Shown here: piece by piece, positions 1 through 12,196 of the stretch
How positions within the stretch are numbered: the first letter of the stretch is position 1
Layout of the letters: each line of letters begins with the position of its first letter
Assembly: GCA_963989385.1 (NCBI GenBank)
Contig: OZ022506.1
Coordinates: forward strand, 66,785,434-66,849,433
Source: Ctena decussata
Lineage: Eukaryota; Mollusca; Bivalvia; Lucinida; Lucinidae
Reading direction: 5' to 3'
DNA: 64,000 bases
Notes under the pieces: model-generated
Told to the model about the DNA's origin: nothing
Database searches by the model: none
Seen by the model: the letters and a program-made list of their open reading frames with translations, nothing else
Made by a program: the position numbers and the translations under genes

Positions 1-345
1 TAAGCATGCAGACTGTCGCATAACATTTAAATTATAGCCAATACGTTTGTGACGTATTATTATTTTTCGGAATTGATCAAAAAAATCAGTCCTACCCTTA
101 ATCTTTTTGAATTTGTATACTAAGTCACCATAAAATTCTGGTTCCGATAGGCCTTGGTGTAAAAGAAATTTTAATCCGACATCAAATTTTGAAACCAATT
201 CATGGTGTCTGCGATAGAATTTAGAAAAAGCCTTTCTAAGCTTATGATACTGATAGCCCTGTTGAAGAAGTTTAGCAGTTAAACATTTATTACGAGCATT
301 AAAGTCCTCTACATGACTACACACTCTAGCAAAAAAACTAACATC
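1..345 (-). pseudogene. Retroelement-like ORF fragment, partial at window edge
   Basis: On the minus strand one frame is open from 345 to the left edge, about 115 codons, just after an in-frame TAA at 346-348. The translation holds DFNARNKCLTAKLLQQGY, then YHKLRKAFSKFYRRH, then EPEFYGDLVYKFKKI and DQFRKIIIRHKRIGYNL. From memory this basic block resembles the C-terminal part of ORFs found many times over in repeats of molluscs and cnidarians, usually annotated as reverse-transcriptase-like. I cannot name the element family. No start codon is visible and the preceding stop suggests a truncated copy. A search with the translation would settle the family. Confidence 0.5.
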
Positions 346-348
346 TTA

Positions 349-3298
349 ATTTGCCAGTTAAATTCACCATTTCTGAAAAGTCACTTGTAAACAGCCGACA
401 TGGTACGCTGTCTTTTTCTATGCTCAACGATTTACAAGTTGCTGCTACTCTGTACGGATTGATGGTGGGACATGAAACTGGTCCATGCGCCTCAATCTTT
501 ACACACTGTAACAAGTCTTAACTGCTGGCCATAGACATTAAACATGGATATTTTGGCAATGATTTGCAGCTCGAACAGACCTGGGATGACTAAATTTGTG
601 GTAACCCATAGACCACAGGCCTCCAAAGCCTGGTGGTTAAAAGCTGTGTGACTCTTAATCATTAACAGCTCACTGTCTGGCTTGACTCACATGTGAGAAA
701 GCCAAAAATTTAATTTCTGATAATGGAAGGTCAGGTGGTTTTACCCAGGTACTACGGTTTTTGCCTACTTTCCCAATATGAGTGAAATATTCTGGAAAGG
801 GATTTAAAATCCAAATAAAAAAAACATCATCTCATAAACCACTACCATCTAGATGAGAAATGGCTTGGAGCCTGGACCCTTGATCCTCCATAGCACCACA
901 TTTCATGCAAGTCACACATGATTTTCCTTGTTCTCTGTTAAAACATATATCGTGGGTACTCAATTAAACTGCCTCAGCATAGCAATTTAACATGTAGTTT
1001 CGTTTTGATTATAGGATGCTAATTGCTTTAAGTTCATGCTTTACACCAAAAGTAATTAATTGCTTTCTGTATTTCTCCCAAAGATTACAATAACTAGGAA
1101 GGAATCATAGGATTAAGGAAAACAAATGCACAGACAAGTGTGCTTGACATTACCTGTTTAATGTAGGATCAATTGCAGTATCATCAGAAGAGTGCATTTT
1201 AGGCATAATTATAAAAGAATTGGACACTGCCAATATAAAGTCATTCAACAAAAGCCTAGGTCAGACTGTGTGGCTTCCCTGGCTAATACAGGTAACAGTT
1301 ACCATTCATTTTTTCTCAGCACAGCAGAGTATAATTTCACTTGTGTTCCACATTTCACAAGATTTCATTGGTCTAATAGCCCGTATGTCAAAATTTAGCC
1401 AATAGTATCAACAGTCAATTAATATTTAATCTTCGTTTTTTTGCCCGTTGTACTGCACTCCATGAATACTATCACTCTGTCAGATGTTAATTCATAATGT
1501 TTTTCTTGTTTGTAAATTTACAATGGAAATTTTATCGAAAACAGATGCAGATATTCAAAACGTTCTTTTTTTTTTTTCATTGTAGATCTTCTTTCGATAT
1601 CTACTTTCGGTTTAATACACACAAACATTGCATCATGTTGGTAACTGTTTTGGAATCAGGTCAACATCAAGACTGACTGCAGTCCATTTTGGAATTCAAG
1701 ACAGGACAGCTCAGTCATGACATAGATCATTGTTGCTGCCCTGTGAGAGTCAAAATTATGGTTGCGAGTGCCTTCTGACATAGCTCACTTGAGTCAAATT
1801 CATGAAAGTTATTGTCAACTCTTCACCTATAGACATATTACAAAACATACTTTCATTTAATCTGGGCCAATTATCTTTTTTAAAGATTTTTCTTATTTTA
1901 GATATGCCAAAAATCACCTTCTGTTTTATATAGCTCCATGAAAGATGGTATTTAATGAAGTTAAATAACAATTTAAATCATTATCCTTAAAGCAACATGC
2001 AAAAATGCAGCAGATGACATTTTACTTTTTTCATTTTATTTTTCAAAGAAAATACCGTATTAATCCTAATGAAGGCCCAAGGGCATTGCATTTTTCGAAG
2101 AGGGGCCGATATTTAGAGCCTCAATAATAGTATATCAGCTACTACTGAAATTCCTTTAATAAACAGTATTAAGGGGAATTGGTATACTTTCAGGGGTAGT
2201 ATCTTTACTATATTTTGCCTCTCATCTCAGTAGGGCTGGCTGTCAACTCTTAAAGAAAAGAATTGGCTCCTCTAGGAGCAAGTTATTTCCTTTAAGAGTA
2301 CAGAGCCCTTCAAAGAGCTACCTTAATCAGAGAAGCAAACAGGAGTTCATGCAAGCTAATATAACATTAAATTGATAAATTATTTTTCTGAAAAGAGGCA
2401 GGGGGCTTTTGTTAGAGCAAGGGTATTTAATAGGATTAACATGGTAAGGCTTGATATTTCATGTGAATCCTCTGCTTAGCATAGAATTCACAAGAAATAT
2501 TGAGACTTTCTTAATTGTCTGAAAATTACTTAAAAGATACTTTAGAATGTCATCTGCAAAAGTCGTGATTGGCTCCTTAAGGGTTAAAGAAGTTATGATG
2601 AACAAATAAAATACTTCAACAATAAAAAAACTGTAATGCATTAATATAACTGCATCTGTCCATTAAAAGATCCTTTTTTCTGTTTGTCATAATTTGGCAC
2701 TCTGAAATTGAGATAAATCTGTCTTAACTGAGGCATGAAGAGATGCTGAATTTTGAAAACAAAACCTATGGGCATAGCAAATGTATCAGAAACTGGGCAG
2801 TATTTTCAACTGTTCTCTCAGAATAATTTAATTCCTGCTGCAAAGATTTATAAAATTCATGTGCACTGAGGCCTATCAGGCTGTATCAGCCAATGGCCGA
2901 CTTATGCACGTCTGATTTGTACCATCTTATAAGAGGGGAAAAAAGTTACTGACGAGATTTGCAGTGTGATGTGGGCCATGTTTCGTCACACATGCAATGA
3001 GGGCCCCTTTTATGCATTGGATTAAAGTGTTGCATATGTCTACCAGCACAATGTTTTTTGCATCTAATGTATTTTAAAAGGACCCAACAATTCGTTTTCT
3101 TGAAGATACCTTGGTCATATTCAGTTTTGAAATTGACTTTGTTTGACCCATCTGCAGTGAATTTCAATATGTTTATGTCTGGAAAGCATACTGTCTTCTT
3201 ACTTTCATCATATTATTTTTTTTTTTAGATCTAAAGTCAAAAAGTCCTTAACAAACATTTCTTCGACATGACACTCTTTACAAATCTTGCCATACATA
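349..3298. other. AT-rich non-coding DNA, no gene recognised
   Basis: Only short chance ORFs under 75 codons occur, with no family motif and no paired splice sites that I can support. The stretch 2070-2110 looks like a decayed dispersed repeat. Nothing else could be identified. Confidence 0.5.
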
Positions 3299-3480
3299 TA
3301 CAGTCAAACCTGTCTTAAGGGGTCACCCAAGGGAAGGACAAAAAGTGGCTGCTTAAGACAGGTGACCCCTTAATACAGGTTCATTTGCACTGTATTTTGG
3401 TTCAAGGGACCCAGAAAAGATGGCTGCTTAAGGCAGGTGACCCCTTAATAGAGGTGACCACATAAGCAGGTTTGACTGTA
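3299..3480. mobile_element. Miniature inverted-repeat element, 182 bp
   Basis: The ends are inverted copies: tacagtcaaacctg at the left and caggtttgactgta at the right. The interior also folds back, with repeated GGTGACCCCTTAATA-like and TGGCTGCTTAAG-like blocks in both orientations. The terminal TA on each side fits a TA target duplication, as for Tc1/mariner-type MITEs. It has no coding capacity. Confidence 0.8.
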
Positions 3481-3755
3481 CCTAATGGAGGTAAGAACAA
3501 ATTTTTTTTATGGTTTAGGGTTGTTTAATGCCTGTTATTCAACAGTTGATACATTATGGCGATGCTGAAAAAAAATACAGGACAAGCCTTGAGCCTATAC
3601 AGGAGTTCTAAAGGTTAAACGCATAATGAACCATTTTGAATATTTATTACAAATTTGTAGAATACCATATAAACTTGTAAAACAGTCTTATATCTATCAA
3701 AGCAGGTTCAATTTTCTATTTACTGTGACCTTACTATGAGGTAAACTATCAGACG

Positions 3756-4390
3756 GACTAGTTTCGCACTAATCTAGATAAGGGAAGACTTTAGTGCGAA
3801 ACAAGTCTTTCTGCAAAGAAAAAGCTCTAAACTCATTAATTGGACGGTCAAAACTTAGAAATCTGGTTTCAAACAAAATGATATAGCGTGTCATTGCATA
3901 TCCTTCTAAAATCTGCTTTGATAAGGCCTTTAAACTTTGAAATAACTTAGTTTTCATGAAGGCCTTTCAAAACAATTTAAAGAATTGTCCGTACAATAGT
4001 AAATATGAATAAATAAATGAAAAGTTTAGTAAAATTCTATCACTGATTCAACACTGCTCAGTTATAGAAAGCAGACAATGTATTAAGTCAGATGAACTAG
4101 CTAGTTACCCTCGATAAATAAAGTTGTTACTTACTTATTTACATTTTATTCAAAAATAATTTCAGTGCGAAACTAGTCTATCTGCATTTTGCAGATAGAC
4201 TAGTTTCGCACTGTTCTAAAATACAAAATGCAAATGAACTAGTTGGACAAATATATCTTTTCTCAGTAATTTATCAGTGCATAATAAAGATATTTATTGA
4301 CATGATATGAACCATAAAATGTCATCTAATGGTGAAAAAAAAGGTATTTCACATAAAATGTCAGATAGACTAGTTTCGCACTAAAGCCTC
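3756..4390. repeat. Cluster of inverted GACTAGTTTCGCACT repeats
   Basis: The motif GACTAGTTTCGCACT occurs forward near 3756, 4192 and 4364 and reversed near 3789 and 4163. The pair at 4163-4213 forms a perfect palindrome with 23-base arms and a 5-base loop. The arrangement looks like nested or abutting small TIR elements, for example one spanning 3756 to about 4185. The last copy ends next to the satellite that starts at about 4391. No gene is present. Confidence 0.65.
4163..4213. repeat. Perfect 51-base hairpin
   Basis: Arms of 23 bases, cagtgcgaaactagtctatc plus tgc, pair exactly around the loop atttt. The same arm sequence recurs singly at about 3756 and 4364, so this is probably a head-to-head junction of element ends rather than a functional RNA hairpin. 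Confidence 0.75.
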
Positions 4391-7300
4391 GAACTGGCAG
4401 CCAGATGCCAATTCGATTTGAGACTGTTTAAGACGATTTAGTCTACATAGGAAACAGGAAAGCGGCAGCCAGATGCCTATTCGATTTTTTTTTGTGAATT
4501 GGCAACTGACAACTGGCAGCCAGATGCCAATTCGATTTGAGAGGGTTTAAGGCAATGAGAGCTTAAAAGGGAACTGGCAAACGGCAGCCAAATGCCAATT
4601 CGAAATATTTATAAATTGTGAATTGGCACTTTGCCGCCAGATGCCAATGCGATTTGAGAGAGTTTAAGACGATTAAAGCTAAATAGGAAACTGGAAAACG
4701 ACATTCAGATGCCAATTCGCAAATTCTTGTGAACTGGCAACTGGCAGTCAGATGCCAATTCGATTTGAGAGGGTTTCAGACGGATAAAGCTTTATAGGGT
4801 ACCGACAAACGACAGCCAGATACAGACAGCTAATTCTCCTGAACTTGCAACTGACAACTGGCAGGCAGATGCCAGTTCTATTCGTAAGTGTTTAAGACAA
4901 TTAAAGACATGTACGAAGACTGCAAACGGCAGCCAGATACATTCGCTTATTCTTGCAAATTGGCAACTGGCAACTGGCAGCCTGATGCCAATTCGATTTA
5001 TTAGGGTTAGCGACGATTAAAGCAACATAGAAAACCGGCAAACGGCAGCCAGATAATTTTTTATGAATTGGCAACTGACAACTGGAAGCCAGATGCCAAT
5101 TCGATTTGAGAGCGTTTAAGACGATTAAAGCTACATAAGAAACGGTTAACGACAACCTGATGCAAATTCGATTTTTTTTGTGAATTGGCAACTTGTAGCC
5201 AGATGCCAATTCAATTTGAGACGGAAAATGCCGGTTAAGGATTAATAGAATAACGGCAAACGACATCCAGATGCCAATTCGCTAATTCTTGTGAGCTGGC
5301 AACTGGCAACTAGATGCCAATTCGATTTGATAGGGTATCAGGCGATCAAAGCTACACAGGAAACAGGCAAACGGCAGTCAGATGCCAATTCGCTAATTCT
5401 TCTGCTCTGGCAACCGGCAGTCAGATGCTAATTCGATTTGAGAGTGTTTAAAACAATTAAAGCCATGTAGGAAATCGGCAAACGGCAGCCAGATGCCAAT
5501 TCGCTAATTTTGCGAATTGGCAAATTGCAACTGGCAGCCAGATGCCAATTCGATTTGAGAGGGTTTCAGACGATTAAAGCTTCATATGGAACCGGTAAAC
5601 GGCAGCCAGATGCAAATTCGATTTTTTTCATGAATTGTCACCTGGGAACTGGCAGCCAGATGCTAATTCAAATTGATAGTATCTAAGACGATGAAAGCTA
5701 AATAGGAACCGGCGGCAAACGACATGCGAATTCACAAATTCTTGTGAACTGGCAACTGGCAGTCAGATGTCAATTCGATTTGAGATGCTTTCAGACTATT
5801 AAAGCTATAGTGCGTTTGCGAAAAAGTGGAGGGCAAAAATCGATTTAATTTCTTTAATACTGAATAGATTTTCATGAAACTTTGCATACCATAATCTGTT
5901 ACGTATACGAACTCATACTAGCAAATGTAGAATTTTTTGACCTTTGAATAAAATGTTTCTCTATTAATCATTACCATTTTTCTTCTCAGTTTTATGCCAT
6001 CCTTACACAGGAGGTAACCATACTGGTACAACAGCCATTGTTGTTTTATAGTTACTATACTAATACTATTATTCATTCACAAATTACCATGTGGTCTGAA
6101 ATGTGTTCACTCACTACTGAGTAAACAAGAGGCTTTTAAGATAATTGGCCAATCATTTGAAAAGGATTTTCTTGTGTGTTTCCCCTATATATAAGTAAAT
6201 GTCCATATAAGGAATGCACATAATATAGTGTATACAACACTGGCTGTTCCAAACACTGAACCAACCAAGCGTAAAACTTCAAAGATTAGGGACAGATTTT
6301 AACATGTAGTTGATCTGACAATTTTTTATTTAACTGTCAAAAAAATCTGAGATTCCATGCATGAGTTCGTATGGGTAATAGATTAAGGTCTGCAAAGTTT
6401 CGTGAAAATTTATGCAGTAGTAAAGAAATAAAATCGATTTTTTGCCCTCCACTTTTTCGCAAACGACCTATACATACTATTAGGAAAAGGCAGACGGCAG
6501 CCAGATGCCAATTCACTAATTCTACAACTGGCAGCCAGATGCAATTCGATTTGAAAGCGTTCAAGACAATTAAATCCATGTTGGAAATCGGCAAACGGCA
6601 GCCAGATGCCAATTCGCTAATTTTTGTAAACTTGCAACTGGCAGCCATATGGCAATTCGATTTGAGAGGGTTAAAGACGATTTAAGCTAGATAGGTATCC
6701 GGGAAAAGGCAGCCAGATGCCAGTTCGCTAATTCTTGTGAATTGGCAACTGGCAACTGGCAGCCAAATACCAATTCAATTAGAGAGGTTTTAAGATGATT
6801 AAAGCTACATAGGAAACCGGTAAACGGCAGCCAGATGCCAATTAGAATTTTTTTATAAATTGTAAAATGACAACAGGCAGACAGATGCCAATTGGATTTT
6901 AGAGTGTTTTTAACCAAACAGGAAACCAACAAACGACATCCAGATGCCTATTTGCAAATTGTCGTGACCAGGCAACATGCAACTGGCACTCAGATGTCAA
7001 TTCGATTTGAGACGTTTTCAGACGATAAAAGTTACATACTAAACTGGCAATCGGCAGCCAGATGCCAATTCACTAATTCTTCTGAATTGGCAATTGAAAG
7101 CCAGTTGCCAATTCGATTTTAGATTGTTAAAATCGATTAAAGGTACAAAGGAAACCGGTAAACGGCAGCCAGATGCCAATTCAAATGAAATGCCAATTGG
7201 TAACTGGCAGCCAGATGCCAATCTGAGCTGAGAGTGTATAAAACGATAAAAGCTAAATAGGTAACCGGCAATTTGTATCCATCTGCCTATTTGCAAATTC

Positions 7301-9120
7301 TTCTTAACTGGCAACTGGCAACTGACAATCAGATGCCAATTAGATTTGAGAGGGTTCCAGACGATAAAAGCAACATAGGAGACCGGCAAACGGCAGCCAG
7401 ATGCCAATTGGCATCGACAGTGTTTAAGACGATTAAAGCTTAATAGGAAACCGGAAACGACATCCAGATGCCAATTCGTGAATTCTTATGAACTGGCAAC
7501 TGGAACTGGCACTCAGTTGCCAATTCGATTTCAGAGGGTTTCAGATGATTAACGCTAAATAGGAAACTGGAAAACGACATCCAGATGCCAATTAGCAAAT
7601 TCTTGTGAACTGGCAACTGGCAGTCAGATGCCAATTCGATTTGAGAGGGTTTCAGACGGATAAAGCTTTATAGGGTACCGACAAACGACAGCCAGATACA
7701 GAAAGCTAATTCTCCTGAATTTCCAACTGGCAACTGGCAGGCAGATGCCAGTTCGATTCGTAAGTGTTTAAGACAATTAAAGACATGTACGAAGACTGCA
7801 AACGGCAGCCAGATACATTCGCTAATTCTTGCGAATTGGCAACTGGCAACTGGCAGCCTGATGCCAGTTTGATTTGAGAGGGTTAGCGACGATTAAAGCA
7901 ACATAGAAAACCGGCAAACGGCAGCCAGATGATTTTTTTATGAATTGGCAACTGACAACTGGTAGCCAGATGCCAATTCGATTTGAGAGTGTTTAAGACG
8001 ATTAAAGCTACATAAGAAACGGTAAACGGCAGCCTGATGCAAATTAGAATTTTTTTTTGTGAATTGGCAACTTGTAGCCAGATGCCAATTCAATTTGAGA
8101 CGATTAATGCCGGTAAAGGATTAACAGAATAACGGCAAACGACATCCAGATGCCAATTCGCTAATTCTTGTGAGCTGGCAACTGGCAACTAGATGCCAAT
8201 TCGATTTGATAGGGTATCAGGCGATCAAAGCTACACAGGAAACCGGCAAACGGCAGTCAGATGCCAATTCGCTAATTCTCCTGCACTGGCAACTGGCAGT
8301 CAGATGCTAATTCGATTTGAGAGTGTTTAAAACAATTAAAGCCATGTAGGAAATCGGCAAACGGCAGCCAGATGCCAATTCGCTAATTTTGCGAATTGGC
8401 AAATTGCAACTGGCAGCCAGATGCCAATTCGATTTGAGAGGGTTTCAGACGATTAAAGCTTCATATGGAACCGGTAAACGGCAGCCAGATGCAAATTCGA
8501 AAATTTTTATGAATTGTCACCTGGGAACTGGCAGCCAGATGCCAATTCAAATTGATAGTATCTAAGACGATGAAAGCTAAATAGGAACCGGCGGCAAACG
8601 ACATGCAGACGCCAATTCACAAATTCTTGTGAACTGGCAACTGGCAGTCAGATGCCAATTCGATTTGAGATGCTTTCAGACTATTAAAGCTACATACTAT
8701 TAGGAAAAGGCAGACGGCAGCCAGATGCCAATTCACTAATTCTACTGAACTGGCAACTGGCAGCGAGATGCGATTCGATTTGAAAGCGTTCAAGACAAGT
8801 AAATCCTTGTTGGAAATCGGCAATCGGCAGCCAGATGCCAATTCGCTAATTTTTGTAAACTTGCAACTGGCAGCCATATGGCAATTCGATTTGAGAGGGT
8901 TAAAGACGATTTAAGCTAGATAGGTATCCGGGAAAAGGCAGCCAGATGCCAGTTCGCTAATTCTTGTGAATTGGCAACTGGCAACTGGCAGCCAAATGCC
9001 AATTCAATTAGAGAGGTTTTAAGATGATTAAACTACATAGGAAACCGGTAAACGGCAGCCAGATGCCAATTAGAAATTTTTTATAAATTGTAAAATGGCA
9101 ACTGTCAGACAGATGCCAAC
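4391..9120. repeat. Satellite array, about 118-bp dimeric unit
   Basis: The motif GGCAGCCAGATGCCAATTCG recurs through 4.7 kb with alternating spacings near 68 and 50 bases, for example at 5533, 5601 and 5651. The long half-unit carries GATTTGAGAGGGTTTAAGACGATTAAAGC. The short half-unit carries CTAATTCTTGTGAACTGGCAACT. Copies differ by perhaps 5-20 percent. A higher-order duplication is visible: 4678-6891 matches 7554-9119 almost unit for unit, with an offset of 2876 bases before the insertion at 5808. Minus-strand ORFs of up to 122 codons inside it (4901-5266, 7039-7407) are repeat translations, not genes. Confidence 0.92.
5808..6470. mobile_element. 663-bp TIR transposon inside the satellite, empty site present in sister copy
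   Basis: The left end tagtgcgtttgcgaaaaagt and the right end, read in reverse, taggtcgtttgcgaaaaagt begin inverted repeats that stay alignable for about 145 bases. TA lies on both sides (5806-5807, 6471-6472). The sister block reads aaagc-TA-catactattagg at 8686-8702 with a single TA and no element, which defines the ends exactly. No transposase ORF fits inside, so it is non-autonomous. TA duplication fits the Tc1/mariner-like superfamily, but the family is not recognised. Confidence 0.88.
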
Positions 9121-9296
9121 CTACAGTTTTACATATATATCACTGTTTGTGCAAGATAAATTACAACAATCGGACTTTCAACTTGCACATTATGATAAAC
9201 ATGTATTTATCTTGACTTTTAACCTGTATTATCAGCCTTACTTTCGACCGTCTTTAGGAAAGGAAGTAAAAAGTGCATGTAGTGTATAAGGATATA

Positions 9297-9534
9297 TGAG
9301 CCGCGACACGAGAAAACCAATAAAGTGGTTGTGGGCCCGGCGCAGACTCAGGTCAGCCTGGGCATCCGCCCAGTCTGATCAGAGCCTTCGCTGTTCGTAT
9401 GCAGGGACCTTAGACCCTAAACTACCCTTTGAGCACTTAAAGAAGAGTCTGATCAAATTGGGCGGATGCCCAGGTTGATCTGAGTCTGCGCTGCGCGCAC
9501 AACCACTTTGTTGGTTTTCTCGTGTCGAGGCTCA
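9297..9534. mobile_element. Foldback MITE, TGAGCCGCGACACGAG family, copy 1
   Basis: It starts tgagccgcgacacgagaaaa and ends ttttctcgtgtcgaggctca. The arms, about 85 bases, also carry GCAGACTCAG-type and CTGGGCATCCGCCCAGTCTG blocks in inverted orientation. Flanking TA on both sides may be a target duplication. No coding capacity. Five more copies lie in this window. I associate this type of foldback with venerid clams, from memory. Confidence 0.85.
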
Positions 9535-9579
9535 TATCTTCTTCGTTTTTCCGCTATTTTGTACGAGGCAGAAACACGA

Positions 9580-9816
9580 GAGCCGCGACACGAGAAAACC
9601 AACAAAGTGGTTGTGCGCCCAGCACAGACTCAGATAAGCCTGGACATCCGTCCAGTCTGATCAGACTCTTTGCGAAGCGCTTAAAGGATAGCTTTGGGTC
9701 TAAGCTACCTTCATGCGGACAGCGAAGACTTTTATCAGACTGGGCGGATGCCCAGGCCGATCTGAGTTTGCGCTGAGCGCACTACCATTTTGTTGATTTG
9801 CGGCGTGTCCCGGCTC
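9580..9816. mobile_element. Foldback MITE, same family, copy 2
   Basis: It has the same end structure as the copy at 9297, from gagccgcgacacgagaaaac to a diverged right end cggcgtgtcccggctca. It lies only 45 bases from the first copy in the same orientation, so this is a tandem pair from local duplication or a second insertion. Confidence 0.82.
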
Positions 9817-12118
9817 AAATTATTATAAAGAGCTCCTCTCGAAATGGGTCTACTCTATATCAAAGTTCATCCCATTCAGAAAAAGGCAAAAATAATAACA
9901 GAGTTGCCCCTGTTATATACTGAAAGGATTTAAAAACTTCCAACCATTAATTTTGAATATCTCAAAAGCAAATGCAGCTACATCCACCGAAATTTTACAA
10001 TTGACATAATTCTTTTTTACCCGATTACGTCCATATCACGAACTTGAAATCGTTTAACCGAATCGGTCAGGAATAAGCACGTGCTCCTCGTGTTCTTAGT
10101 GCAGTTTACATACAGATGGGTAATGTCATGTATACAGTTTTCTGATGACATATTGCTCTAACTATATCAAGTTTGAACCCGGTCTGTGGCTTCATTAGGC
10201 CTACCGCGCCTAAATATCGGTAATAGGTGCAGAGGTTTGGGCCAGTTAAATGCTGAAAGTTCAAAACCTGACGTCGCGCGATAATTTAATGCGATAATCA
10301 CGGCAATCACAAACTCAGGCGACGTGCACGGTTTATATAAAGCTCAAAAGACCGTCAGAAAACCGATACCCGAAATTAACAACCAGAGGGCATGACGTTA
10401 ACTTACGTCGACGCCGTCCTCGTAGTAGGTTTTGCGTGACAGTATCAACTGCACTGATAATTGCAAATTAACGTGAATGACGTGACAATATTAACACAGA
10501 TATAAATCATCTAAACGAATGTTGCATAAGATAACGCCGTCGTCGCCTTACGCGTTTCAGAGACGTAACGCTCGTTCACTGACGTCATTTAAGTAGATGA
10601 TACGTTTTAAGCATTTTGTCGCAAAATATTTTACACTGAATCAGCAGCCAGCAATAAAAAGTGGAAGTTTTTAAACCCCTTCAGTATATTTTGGAATCAG
10701 AGAAATTGACTGACACTATTAGATCGTTGTTTTCTATTGTTGCAGACCGTAATATGTTGACGGATTGACGGATCTTTTTTTTTTTGCATTCTATTATCAA
10801 AAGTTGTTATTATGAAGATAACTGGGAAACATAACATAAATTCAAATGAACCCAATTATGCCCAGCGTCCCTAAACAGGGACATTAGAAAACCATCACGA
10901 AATTAATTGAGGTGATATTTGTTGTTGAAAAATTGGGAGAAGCTCTTGCAGGGCAAAAGTTCATCACATTTTTTTCGGCAAAAAATAGCAGCGCTTTTTT
11001 GTATATTAACGTTTGAAATTTTAACGTCTCGTTAACTAGCGACGTCGCTAGTTTTAAACTGCTGAGCCTTGATGTACATTGATGTTGTAGCTACTGATTC
11101 CATGTAGGATCATGGTACTGGCTTCAATCGTTTATTCACAACACTTTTTGGGAGAGACATGTCCCCAGTTGAAATTCTACTTCACCAGGACAACGAGTCA
11201 GTTCATACCAGCCGAGTTTCGATTAAACACTGTGCGCAAGTGTGGAACTGATTCCTCCCTCACCCACCCTGTTCTTGAAACCTAGCCCAATCCCGCAACC
11301 TCCCCCGCCTCCAGTGACTTCTTTCTCGTTTCTAGGCTAAAAAAACCTTTCGGACCAGAGATTTAAGAATGATGATGGTTTATTGCTGCCGTAGAGGGCT
11401 GATTAGGAGACCAAGATCTTGAGTTTCGACGCTCGGGCATCAACGACTGGCAAATTAATTAGTTGAAACAAACGTGTGGAGTTAGAAGGGAAGTATGATG
11501 AAAACTAAAGCAGCATAGATCCAAATACCATGCTCTATCTGCGTGAGGCACAAAACTTTTTTATATTCCCTCGTATATGATATGACTGTTGTGCAATGTT
11601 TTTAGTGATGTAATTGGACTATTTTTCTCTTCCTCTTCTTTTATACCTTACGTACTGTACATTCTTTTTACACTGTAAGGTTAAAAGATAAAAGATTTTT
11701 AATTACAGGTCAATAATCATTGACAAAGAACCAAAGTTTGGTTTATACTAATGTTCACGCCTTGTAAACCTGCAATTCCGTTCCCACATAGCTAAAAATC
11801 AAAAGCCTGCAAATGGTGAATAGCCCAAATGTAGCTATGCTATTTGACTCATATGTATATAAGTAACTAGTAAAGAAAGGAAACACAAAAAGCATAGCAT
11901 AGAAATTTCGATTTGGCCACTTTCGGGAGTTTTCTGATCATGCCACCATTTCTTCATTTCTTTAGCTTTAAAGCAAATATTAAGCACAGCTCTGCTTTAT
12001 ATATTTATCAGTCGAAAAGCGTTGTTATAATTTTGCTTACTACGAGTATATATGCAGAAGTTTGAATGTTTGTTCCATGTTTGAATTGAATTGCGCATTT
12101 ACAGGCTTGACAATGTTA
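9817..12118. other. Non-coding DNA with weak inverted repeats
   Basis: No gene is recognised. About 9919-9955 (tatactgaaaggatttaaaa) is inverted relative to about 10650-10695 (tttaaaccccttcagtata), which suggests an old TIR element of roughly 770 bp. The stretch 10920-11075, with GTTGTTGAAAAATTGGGAGA and TTAACGTTTGAAATTTTAAC, is inverted relative to 29852-29970, so both belong to one dispersed repeat. Confidence 0.45.
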
Positions 12119-12196
12119 CCCAGCAAGCACATGACGTCGTAATGACGACGCACTGACGTCAGTAGGACGTAATTTCGACGTCATGTGCCCGCTGGG
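12119..12196. repeat. 78-bp palindromic mini-element rich in GACGTC
   Basis: The ends cccagcaagcacatgacgtc and gacgtcatgtgcccgctggg are inverted copies, and the middle ACTGACGTCAGT is itself a palindrome. Several GACGTC and ACGT sites result. It looks like a very short foldback element. The CRE-like sites follow from the palindrome and are not evidence of a promoter. Confidence 0.7.

Noticed and set aside
4901..5266. Minus-strand ORF of 121 codons, and similar ones at 7039-7407, 6337-6648 and 8617-8877
   Set aside because: They translate the satellite, giving recurring SGCRLPVSYVALIVLNALKSN-like phrases. The 118-bp period is not a multiple of three, and frames break with each indel.
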